Shown here: positions 1 to 6,846 of the stretch, in pieces
Position numbering within the stretch: the stretch's first letter is position 1
Layout of the letters: each line of letters starts with the position of its first letter
Origin: Candidatus Benthicola azotiphorus
GTDB taxonomy: Bacteria; Gemmatimonadota; Gemmatimonadetes; Palauibacterales; Palauibacteraceae
Reading direction: 5' to 3'
Length of the DNA: 8,085 bases
Assembly: GCA_947581745.1 (NCBI GenBank)
Contig: CANPVW010000048.1
Span: forward strand, 1 to 8,085
Translations under genes and position numbers: made by a program
Notes under the pieces: model-generated
The model's database searches: none
Told to the model about the DNA's origin: nothing
Seen by the model: only the letters and a program-made list of their open reading frames with translations

Positions 1-400
1 GGCGGTTGGCGACGAAGTAGCCGACCGCCGAGACCGCCGCGCACAGAATGGTGCCCCAAGTCATGTCGACGAGCGCAAGTTGCGCTCGAAATCCTCGCAG
101 GACCGCCAGGTTCGTGAGGTCATAGGTCGCGTATGTCACGAGCCCGAAGAATGCGCCCATCCCGACGGCGCGCGCGACCGATTCTCGCTCGACGGCCGGA
201 ATCACGACGAACACGATGATCCCGACCACGAACAGCGCATAGAACGCCAGTGCGGGGAGCCACAGCACCCGTTCCCGCATCAGCGATCCCATCTCCGTCC
301 GGTAAAAAGCCCCTGCCACGACTCCCAGCCAGGCGAAGTCCAGCGCCAGGAAGGTGACCAGCGCTGCAGCATAGATCCGAATCATCGCACTGAATTCCAC
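1..400 (-). CDS. DUF2177 family membrane protein (3' end cut by window edge)
   Basis: The minus-strand frame is open from GTG at 400 to the left edge (133 residues visible). The protein is very hydrophobic with about four membrane segments (roughly residues 7-29, 47-68, 76-96 and 108-129). Phrases such as FLALDFAWLG, FGLVTYATYDLTNLA and LALVDMTWGT match the DUF2177 family as I recall it. The family is about 130-140 residues, so only the last few residues are probably missing. Function is unknown; it should sit in the inner membrane. Start choice: GTG at 400 has an AGAGAGG Shine-Dalgarno about 4 bases upstream, while the in-frame ATG at 385 has only a weak GGAA. If the promoter lies where suggested at 412-444, transcription could begin close to 407 and favour ATG 385. 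The kinase gene upstream on the same strand is separated by a 93-base gap with its own AT-rich promoter-like island, so separate control is likely. Confidence 0.85.
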   Translation of the reverse strand, partial: MEFSAMIRIYAAALVTFLALDFAWLGVVAGAFYRTEMGSLMRERVLWLPALAFYALFVVGIIVFVVIPAVERESVARAVGMGAFFGLVTYATYDLTNLAVLRGFRAQLALVDMTWGTILCAAVSAVGYFVANR

Positions 401-404
401 GCTA

Positions 405-444
405 CCTCTCTGTTATATATTTGTCATAGACAATATATATACAA
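405..444 (-). promoter_or_regulatory. AT-rich promoter/operator island ahead of the DUF2177 gene
   Basis: In a strongly GC-rich window this stretch is almost pure AT. On the minus strand it reads TTGTAT (444-439), a 19-base gap, then TATATA (419-414). An inverted repeat TTGTC-TAT-GACAA (433-421) lies inside that gap. A long 19-base spacer carrying a dyad is the layout of MerR-family-controlled promoters. An alternative reading places a -10 of TATATT at 437-432 with a weak -35, so that the dyad covers the start site as a repressor operator. The AGAGAGG ribosome site for GTG 400 is at 405-411. A regulated promoter is well supported by position and composition; the regulator's identity is inference. 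Confidence 0.5.
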
Positions 445-493
445 ACGAGCGCCGTGGACAGTCCGTCGACGTCCGTTGGGGGTGGGCCGTGAG

Positions 494-2986
494 TCAGGCC
501 GACAGGTTCATGCGCCGGAGGAGGGACTCGAACCGGGGGTCGGATCGGACCGGGTCGAACCAGGATCCCGTCTTCACGTACAGGAGGAGGTTCCGGGTCA
601 GTCGGAACATGCACCAGCTGTCATCATCGAGCGCGCCGTTCAGCAGATCGAACGCGCGATCCGCGTCGCCGAGGCAAGCGTAGATGATCGCCCTCCAGAT
701 GGGGTCCGTCTCATCGACGTCGACGTCACGAAGGATTTCTCGTGCCGGTGCGGGCTCACCGACGAAAGCGTGGACCAGCGCCTTGAACAGCTCGGGGTGA
801 GGGAGGTCGGGGCGCAGCTCCGCCACCTTCTCGAATGCCCTAAATGCTTCTTCCCTCCTCCCGGCGCCTCCACACGCGTTGATCAGCCACGCGTACGGGG
901 AAAAGTAGTTGGGATCGAGCTCGAGCGTCCGGTGCAGCTGGGCGATGGCCTCGCCGTAGTCTCTCCTCAGGCACAGGATGCTGCCCGCCGTCACGCCGAT
1001 GGCGTTCGACAACGGATCCAGGTCCTGCGCGATCCTGATCTCGACCAGGGCCTCGTCGAGCCGGCCCAGGGCAGCGAGGAGGGTGGCGTACCACTGGTGC
1101 GCGGTAGCGTAGTTCGGGTTCAACTCGATCGCGCGCCGGTACTCCGTCTCCTCGGCCTTCCAGTTCATCTCGGTGCGCCACACCTGACCCAGCGATGCGT
1201 GCGCCTCGGCCAGGCGCTCGTCGCGCTCCAGAGCCTGCTCGACCGCCGCCTTCGCTTCCGCTACGGCCATCATCTCCGGCCGATAGCCGTAGGCGCCCAG
1301 CAGAAGCCAGGTGTCGGCCAGGCCCGCGTAGGCCGGCGCGTACTCACCGTCCAGCTCGATGGCTCGCTCGAACGAGGCGGCGGCCCTGAGAAGAGCGTCC
1401 TTCGTGCGGCGGTTCCACAGGAACCGGCCACGAAGATACAGCTTGTGCGCCTCGACGTTCTCGGTCGGCCTTCTTCCGATCAGCGAGAGCTCCGTATCCG
1501 AGATCCGGGCCTGGAGGGAGTCAGCGATCTTCCGCGCCACCTCGCTCTGCATGCCGAAGATGTCCGTCATGTCGCGGTCGAAGGTCTCGCTCCACCGGCA
1601 CTCCTCCGTACGGGTGTCCACCAGCTGGCTGACGATACGCAGCCGGTCTCCCGACCGCCGGATCGTGCCTTCGAGCACGTTCGCGACACCCAGCTCGCGC
1701 CCGATCTGTCGGGGCGTAGGATCGAGGTTCTTGTACCGCATCACCGAGGTCCTGGAGATGACCTTCAGATCCCGGATCCGCGAGAGGTGCGTGATGATGT
1801 CCTCCGTGATGCCATCGGCCATCACTTCGGTGTCCTCGTCCCGGCTGAGGTTCTCGATCGGAAGGACGGCCACGGACTTCTTGCTGGGCCTTCCGCTGGA
1901 CGAGCCGAACAGGAGCTCCCGGATCCGGCCCACGAGCCCGCTACTCGCCGGGCTCGGGGCGCGCTGCGCTGCGCGGCCCGCACGCCATTCGCCGAGCTCG
2001 TGACGCAGCGCGCCGGCGTCAGGCCAGCGTTCTTCCGGCTTCGACTCCAGAGCCTTGCGGAGAACGGCCCGGAGGCCCGGATCGACTCCGCTCCAGTCGG
2101 GCTCCGACCTTCCGGCGATCGGCCACTGGTCGCCGGTCAGGCACTCGAAGAGAACTGCGCCGAGCGCGTAGACGTCCGATTCGGGCCCGGCCTCTCCCGT
2201 GAACTGCTCGGGGGCCATATAGGCAGGCGTGCCGATGGCCCTCCCGGTGCCCGTGATGGCCGCGGCGTTCGGACCCGCGGCAGCTTCCGAGACGGCCTTG
2301 GCCACCCCGAAGTCACAGATCAGCCCGTGTCCGCCTTCCAGGAGGATGTTGGCCGGTTTGATGTCCCGGTGGATGATCCCGATCCGGTGGGCGTACTCGA
2401 GGCCCTCGGCCACGTCGAGGGCTATCGAGACAGCCTCCGGCGTGGTCAGGCGACCCTCACGCGCGAGCCGCCCTCTGAGGGACTCTCCTTCCACGCACGG
2501 CATGATGTAGTAGAGGAAGCGTCCCGCCGCGCCCGAGTCAAGGAGAGGGAGAATGTAAGGATGCCGTAGTGTCGCCGTGACCTGGATCTCTCGCCGGAAC
2601 CGGCTGAGCCCCATCCGGTCCACGAGATTGGGGTGGATGGTCTTAATCGCGACGAGCCTGTCGTGCTTGCGGTCACGCGCACGGTACACGGTGCCCATGC
2701 CGCCCTCGGCGAGGATGTCCTCCAGCGAGTAACGGTCGCCGAGCTCCCGGTGAAGGGCTTCGTGAGGGTCCAGGTCGGACGACCCCGGAGAAGGACGCGA
2801 TTCAGCCTCGGGTATCGAAGAGAGGATGCCGTCTGCGCGGAGGTGCGCTGCGAGGAGCGCTTCCACCTCGGAAAGCAGGACATCGTCTCCGCCGCACACG
2901 TTCTTCAGCCAGACATGCCGCTCTTCGGGAGCGCGCCCGAGCGCGCCCTCGAAGAGCGCCTCGACCTGACTGCGTGACGGGGTCAT
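494..2986 (-). CDS. Serine/threonine protein kinase with TolB-like and TPR domains
   Basis: This is an 830-residue Hanks-type kinase. Residues 1-50 form a helical segment (SQVEALFEGAL, CGGD) typical of the front of kinases in Gemmatimonadota and relatives. The kinase domain spans about 86-333: glycine loop AEGGMGTVY near 94-101, ATP-binding lysine K115 in VAIK, helix-C glutamate near E133, catalytic loop HRDIKPAN (D208, N213), metal-binding DFG (D225) and APEQ (E260). All catalytic residues are present, so it should be active. A low-complexity linker (about 338-370) leads to a TolB-N-terminal/FlgO-like domain (about 371-490, from SVAVLPIENLS). TPR repeats follow from about 516 to 790. No transmembrane helix is seen, unlike many bacterial receptor kinases, so it is predicted to be cytoplasmic. 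ATG 2986 is preferred over the upstream GTG at 3043 because the family N-terminus begins there and a -10-like TATACT overlaps the longer version. Substrates are unknown; the TPRs probably bind partner proteins. Confidence 0.93.
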   Translation of the reverse strand: MTPSRSQVEALFEGALGRAPEERHVWLKNVCGGDDVLLSEVEALLAAHLRADGILSSIPEAESRPSPGSSDLDPHEALHRELGDRYSLEDILAEGGMGTVYRARDRKHDRLVAIKTIHPNLVDRMGLSRFRREIQVTATLRHPYILPLLDSGAAGRFLYYIMPCVEGESLRGRLAREGRLTTPEAVSIALDVAEGLEYAHRIGIIHRDIKPANILLEGGHGLICDFGVAKAVSEAAAGPNAAAITGTGRAIGTPAYMAPEQFTGEAGPESDVYALGAVLFECLTGDQWPIAGRSEPDWSGVDPGLRAVLRKALESKPEERWPDAGALRHELGEWRAGRAAQRAPSPASSGLVGRIRELLFGSSSGRPSKKSVAVLPIENLSRDEDTEVMADGITEDIITHLSRIRDLKVISRTSVMRYKNLDPTPRQIGRELGVANVLEGTIRRSGDRLRIVSQLVDTRTEECRWSETFDRDMTDIFGMQSEVARKIADSLQARISDTELSLIGRRPTENVEAHKLYLRGRFLWNRRTKDALLRAAASFERAIELDGEYAPAYAGLADTWLLLGAYGYRPEMMAVAEAKAAVEQALERDERLAEAHASLGQVWRTEMNWKAEETEYRRAIELNPNYATAHQWYATLLAALGRLDEALVEIRIAQDLDPLSNAIGVTAGSILCLRRDYGEAIAQLHRTLELDPNYFSPYAWLINACGGAGRREEAFRAFEKVAELRPDLPHPELFKALVHAFVGEPAPAREILRDVDVDETDPIWRAIIYACLGDADRAFDLLNGALDDDSWCMFRLTRNLLLYVKTGSWFDPVRSDPRFESLLRRMNLSA

Positions 2987-3032
2987 TCGCTTGTTGGCTC
3001 GCCTTCGTAGCCGGGATGAACTGCGTGGTACC

Positions 3033-3054
3033 AGTATACCCACACGGTCCCGTG
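3033..3054 (-). promoter_or_regulatory. Putative promoter -10 and adjacent dyad for the kinase gene
   Basis: On the minus strand TATACT lies at 3038-3033, about 47 bases before the kinase ATG, which would place a start site near 3026. No good -35 is visible 16-18 bases upstream. In its place is a 12-base inverted repeat CACGG-GA-CCGTG (3054-3043 on the minus strand), where an activator or repressor could bind. The -10 match is 5 of 6; the dyad may be chance in GC-rich DNA. Confidence 0.35.
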
Positions 3055-3121
3055 CGGTGCAGGCGGGGGGTGCCGATGCGAAACGGCCGCCCGCTGAGCT
3101 GCGAGCGACCGCCGGTGGGTC

Positions 3122-3142
3122 GAGGCCGGCGCGCCCGGCCTC
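3122..3142 (-). terminator. GC-rich stem-loop after the small Cys-rich gene
   Basis: A perfect 8-bp inverted repeat, GAGGCCGG and CCGGCCTC, surrounds a 5-base loop, starting 22 bases past the stop codon of the gene ending at 3165. No T-tract follows on the minus strand, so it is not a classical intrinsic terminator. It could still stall polymerase or protect the 3' end of the mRNA. Confidence 0.35.
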
Positions 3143-3164
3143 CCGAGCGCATCGATTCCGCGTT

Positions 3165-3359
3165 CTACACGGCGCAGGTCATGTCCTGTCCGCAGCACTG
3201 CGGCGACTTGATCATGCCGTGCCCGTTCGGGCACTTCGACACGTGAACCGTGCCTCCGTCATCCTTCGTGAGCGTCTCGTGAACGAGCTCGGCGCCGCAG
3301 TTTCCACATGTGATGATCCCGACGCTCATTCCGCAGGTAGGGCAGGTGTACAGTGCCAT
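3165..3359 (-). CDS. Small cysteine-rich zinc-ribbon-like protein
   Basis: This 64-residue protein starts at an ATG with AGGAAG six bases upstream. An in-frame ATG nine codons earlier (3386) lacks such a site and is rejected. Eight cysteines are arranged as CPTC (C6, C9), CGNC (C18, C21), C43 with H47 in a CPNGHG turn, CC (C55, C56) and C62. The paired CxxC knuckles point to one or two bound metal ions, most simply Zn. The opening CPTCG and closing CCGQDM resemble the CxxCG...CCGxxM ligand set of desulforedoxin, so an iron site is an alternative. There is no signal peptide or membrane segment, so it should be cytoplasmic. I recall similar short proteins of unknown function in diverse bacteria but know no named family. 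It sits between a hydrolase and a kinase gene on the same strand, with gaps of 93 and 178 bases, so the context gives no clear role. Confidence 0.82.
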   Translation of the reverse strand: MALYTCPTCGMSVGIITCGNCGAELVHETLTKDDGGTVHVSKCPNGHGMIKSPQCCGQDMTCAV

Positions 3360-3389
3360 GTCGATCTTCCTGTGCTGGTGGGTCATCCA

Positions 3390-3399
3390 GTTCGCGAAC
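3390..3399. promoter_or_regulatory. Perfect 10-bp palindrome upstream of the small Cys-rich gene
   Basis: GTTCGCGAAC lies 30 bases before the ATG at 3359, in the 93-base gap behind the hydrolase gene. Its place near where a promoter should be suggests a possible operator. No convincing -35/-10 pair is visible around it, and a palindrome of this length can arise by chance. Confidence 0.22.
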
Positions 3400-3435
3400 G
3401 TCCTGAACGCCCGTGAGCGTAGCGCAAACCGAGTC

Positions 3436-3452
3436 CCGCGGCCAGCCCGCGG
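3436..3452 (-). terminator. GC stem-loop directly after the serine hydrolase stop codon
   Basis: Two copies of the self-complementary CCGCGG (3436-3441 and 3447-3452) flank a 5-base loop and begin at the base after the TGA stop on the minus strand. No T-run follows. It could end or attenuate transcription before the small Cys-rich gene, but its compact GC nature makes chance possible. Confidence 0.3.
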
Positions 3453-4712
3453 TCAACGCGCGCCGACAGGAACCGGATCCGCTACGACGAACGCCGCTTG
3501 CAGCATCGCTTCGAACGCCCGGTCCGCCTCCTCTCCTGCCACCTCGTTCGCCGTGTTGAAGACCAGGATCACGGCGGCCTCCTTCGCCGGCTGGAAATAG
3601 AAGAACGCGCGGTAGCCCGCCTGGCTTCCCGTGTGGCCGATCACGGTCCGGCCGCCGTCGTGGACCACGAAGAACGAGAGGCCGAGGCTGTCGGCCCGTC
3701 CGGTTGTCTCGTCCTCGGAGACGGGGAGGCGCGGCACCCACATCTCCGCGAGGGTCGACCGGGACAGCACGGCTTCCCACCGCTGCTGCGTTGCGGGGTC
3801 GGGAGAGCCCGTAGTCGACAAGAAGGCGGCGTAGGTCGCCAGGTCCTCCAGCGGAGCGTTCCACCCTCCGTTCGGGATCGTGATTCCCGGATCGAAATCC
3901 GCGCCGTTGTCGATCAGCTCGGTAGCCCCGTCGGGCGCCGATACGACGTCGTAATTGTGCGATCGATCCTGAGCCAGCCAGTAGGGCGTCGTCCCGAAGT
4001 AGCTTCGTGTAAGTCCCAGGGGCGACAGAATATTCTTCTGCACGTACGCCTGCCACGCGTCGCCGGTCAGCGCCTCGATGATCCGGGCCAGGTAGATGAA
4101 GCCGGGGTTCGAATACGAGTAACGCTCGCCGGGGCGGAACAGGAGCTCCTGGTAGGGCATCATCGCCACGAGCTGGTTCCAGGTGGTGGGCTCGAACGGT
4201 TCCCAATCCCGCCCCGTCGTCCACGGCCAGGTGGGATTCTGCAGCCCCGCGCTGTGCGTGAGCAGCATCTCGATCGTGATGCTGTCGATCGCTCCGTAAG
4301 GGTCGTGAATCCGCCGAAGCTCGGGGACCCAGTACGTCACCCGGTCGTCCAGGGAGAGCAGCCCGCGGTCGCGCAGCTGCATGATCGCGATGGCGGTGAG
4401 CGTCTTGGTGATGGACCCCCAGTGATAGATGGTGCGGGGTCCCACGCGGATTCCCCCGGCGACGTCTGCGTACCCGAGGTCGTATCGGGCCACGATTCTG
4501 CCTTCGCGCACCGCGACGGCCGAGGCGCCGACGATCCCGCTCGCGGTGACGTACTCTTCCAGCGACCCGGTCAGGTCCTCCCAGCCTGCGGGTGGCTGGC
4601 CCGGTTCCGGGTCGACCTGCGCCGCGGCCGGCACGGGCGCGATCATCGAGGCTGCGCACAGGGCCGGCAGGAGAGCGACCCAAATACGAAACGGCTGATA
4701 TCTGCGCTTCAC
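3453..4712 (-). CDS. Exported serine hydrolase, beta-lactamase (class C/PBP-like) family
   Basis: This 419-residue protein belongs to the beta-lactamase-fold family PF00144. It shows the three active-site motifs: SITK (S100 nucleophile, K103), YSN (Y200-S201-N202) and HTG (H360-T361-G362, in the place of KTG). HTG in the third motif is common in esterase, peptidase and uncharacterised members, so drug resistance should not be assumed. The N-terminus is a clear Sec signal: basic KRRYQPFR, a hydrophobic stretch from about residue 10 to 27, and an AAAQ cleavage region near 29-32. The cysteine in the signal is not in a proper lipobox, so a soluble periplasmic or secreted enzyme is expected. GTG 4712 is chosen because GAGAGG lies 8 bases upstream and it puts the basic signal start at residue 2; the upstream GTG at 4754 would add 14 residues before the signal. 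A Trp-rich stretch (about 161-178, PTWPWTT and DWEPF) may shape the substrate pocket. The substrate is unknown. The gene is divergent from thiC. Confidence 0.92.
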   Translation of the reverse strand: MKRRYQPFRIWVALLPALCAASMIAPVPAAAQVDPEPGQPPAGWEDLTGSLEEYVTASGIVGASAVAVREGRIVARYDLGYADVAGGIRVGPRTIYHWGSITKTLTAIAIMQLRDRGLLSLDDRVTYWVPELRRIHDPYGAIDSITIEMLLTHSAGLQNPTWPWTTGRDWEPFEPTTWNQLVAMMPYQELLFRPGERYSYSNPGFIYLARIIEALTGDAWQAYVQKNILSPLGLTRSYFGTTPYWLAQDRSHNYDVVSAPDGATELIDNGADFDPGITIPNGGWNAPLEDLATYAAFLSTTGSPDPATQQRWEAVLSRSTLAEMWVPRLPVSEDETTGRADSLGLSFFVVHDGGRTVIGHTGSQAGYRAFFYFQPAKEAAVILVFNTANEVAGEEADRAFEAMLQAAFVVADPVPVGAR

Positions 4713-4801
4713 TTCGCGATCCTCTCGGAGGCGTGGGGGGCACGGAACAAGCACACGTTAGGCTGCGAAGCGAATCGGAAACAGAGGCTCCGGACGCTCC
4801 T

Positions 4802-4829
4802 TTGTGACCCGCAGCCCATTACGTAGATT
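4802..4829 (+). promoter_or_regulatory. Possible sigma-70-type promoter for thiC
   Basis: TTGTGA (4802-4807) and TAGATT (4824-4829) are separated by 16 bases, each matching 4 of 6 consensus positions. This would give a leader of about 43 bases to the chosen ATG at 4879, too short to hold a TPP riboswitch. The match is modest and untested. Confidence 0.3.
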
Positions 4830-4878
4830 GGACTCAGTCAGCGTTCCGGTGAGCGGCCGGGACCCGGAGATGCTCTCG

Positions 4879-6645
<1,767 letters not shown>

Positions 6646-6669
6646 AGGCCGCCGCGACCGCCTCCAATC

Positions 6670-6699
6670 TTGGCGTCGGCGTCCGCGTTTGGCTATGTT
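6670..6699 (+). promoter_or_regulatory. Possible promoter for the GAF-domain gene
   Basis: TTGGCG (6670-6675) and TATGTT (6694-6699) are spaced by 18 bases, each 4 of 6 to the sigma-70 consensus, 25 bases after the thiC stop. It would leave a leader of about 140 bases before the ATG at 6847. Its presence would make the GAF-domain gene independent of thiC. Confidence 0.35.
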
Positions 6700-6702
6700 G
6701 AG

Positions 6703-6720
6703 CGGGGTCGGGACGCCCCG
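6703..6720 (+). terminator. Weak GC hairpin after thiC
   Basis: CGGGG (6703-6707) can pair with CCCCG (6716-6720) across an 8-base loop, 58 bases past the thiC stop. No T-run follows. The hairpin overlaps the expected start site of the putative promoter at 6670-6699, so it may instead lie at the 5' end of the next transcript. Confidence 0.2.
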
Positions 6721-6811
6721 ATCGGGTGCAGTTGCGGCCTGAGATGATGCCCCCCCGGGTTACGGGATACACCCCGGATCCACTTCCGAGGTCGTCGATA
6801 TAGAGCCGGTT

Positions 6812-6831
6812 GCGCGGGAACGATCTCGCGC
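6812..6831 (+). promoter_or_regulatory. Leader stem-loop just upstream of the GAF-gene ribosome site
   Basis: GCGCGGGA (6812-6819) pairs with TCTCGCGC (6824-6831), 8 bp including one G-U, around a 4-base loop. The stem ends directly before the GAGGGAAGGG ribosome-binding region of the gene starting at 6847. It could modulate ribosome access, or just reflect GC-rich sequence. Confidence 0.25.
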
Positions 6832-6846
6832 GAGGGAAGGGTGCGG

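Noticed and set aside
416..423. TATATTTG resembling the Bacteroidetes -10 motif TAnnTTTG on the plus strand
   Set aside because: No plus-strand gene starts downstream, and all other features speak against Bacteroidetes. The match comes from the AT-rich dyad region.
80..2569. Very long plus-strand open frame (829 codons) opposite the kinase gene
   Set aside because: The minus strand encodes an unmistakable kinase with all motifs. The plus frame gives an Arg/Pro/His/Gly-rich product with no recognisable family, and also runs through the DUF2177 gene. It is a codon-bias shadow of GC-rich DNA.
3453..4712. Antibiotic-resistance beta-lactamase call
   Set aside because: The fold family fits, but the third motif is HTG rather than KTG and the family is dominated by esterases and peptidases of unknown substrate. 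Only a general serine hydrolase call is supported.
4620..4712. Lipoprotein signal in the serine hydrolase
   Set aside because: A Cys occurs in the signal region, but it is preceded by P-A-L instead of a small residue at -1, and the hydrophobic region continues past it to a normal AAAQ-type cleavage site.
3498..4826. Plus-strand open frame (442 codons) and an overlapping minus-strand frame (4743-3259) across the serine hydrolase
   Set aside because: Both lie in other frames of a gene with SxxK, YxN and HTG motifs and a signal peptide; their compositions are Arg-rich and unrecognisable.
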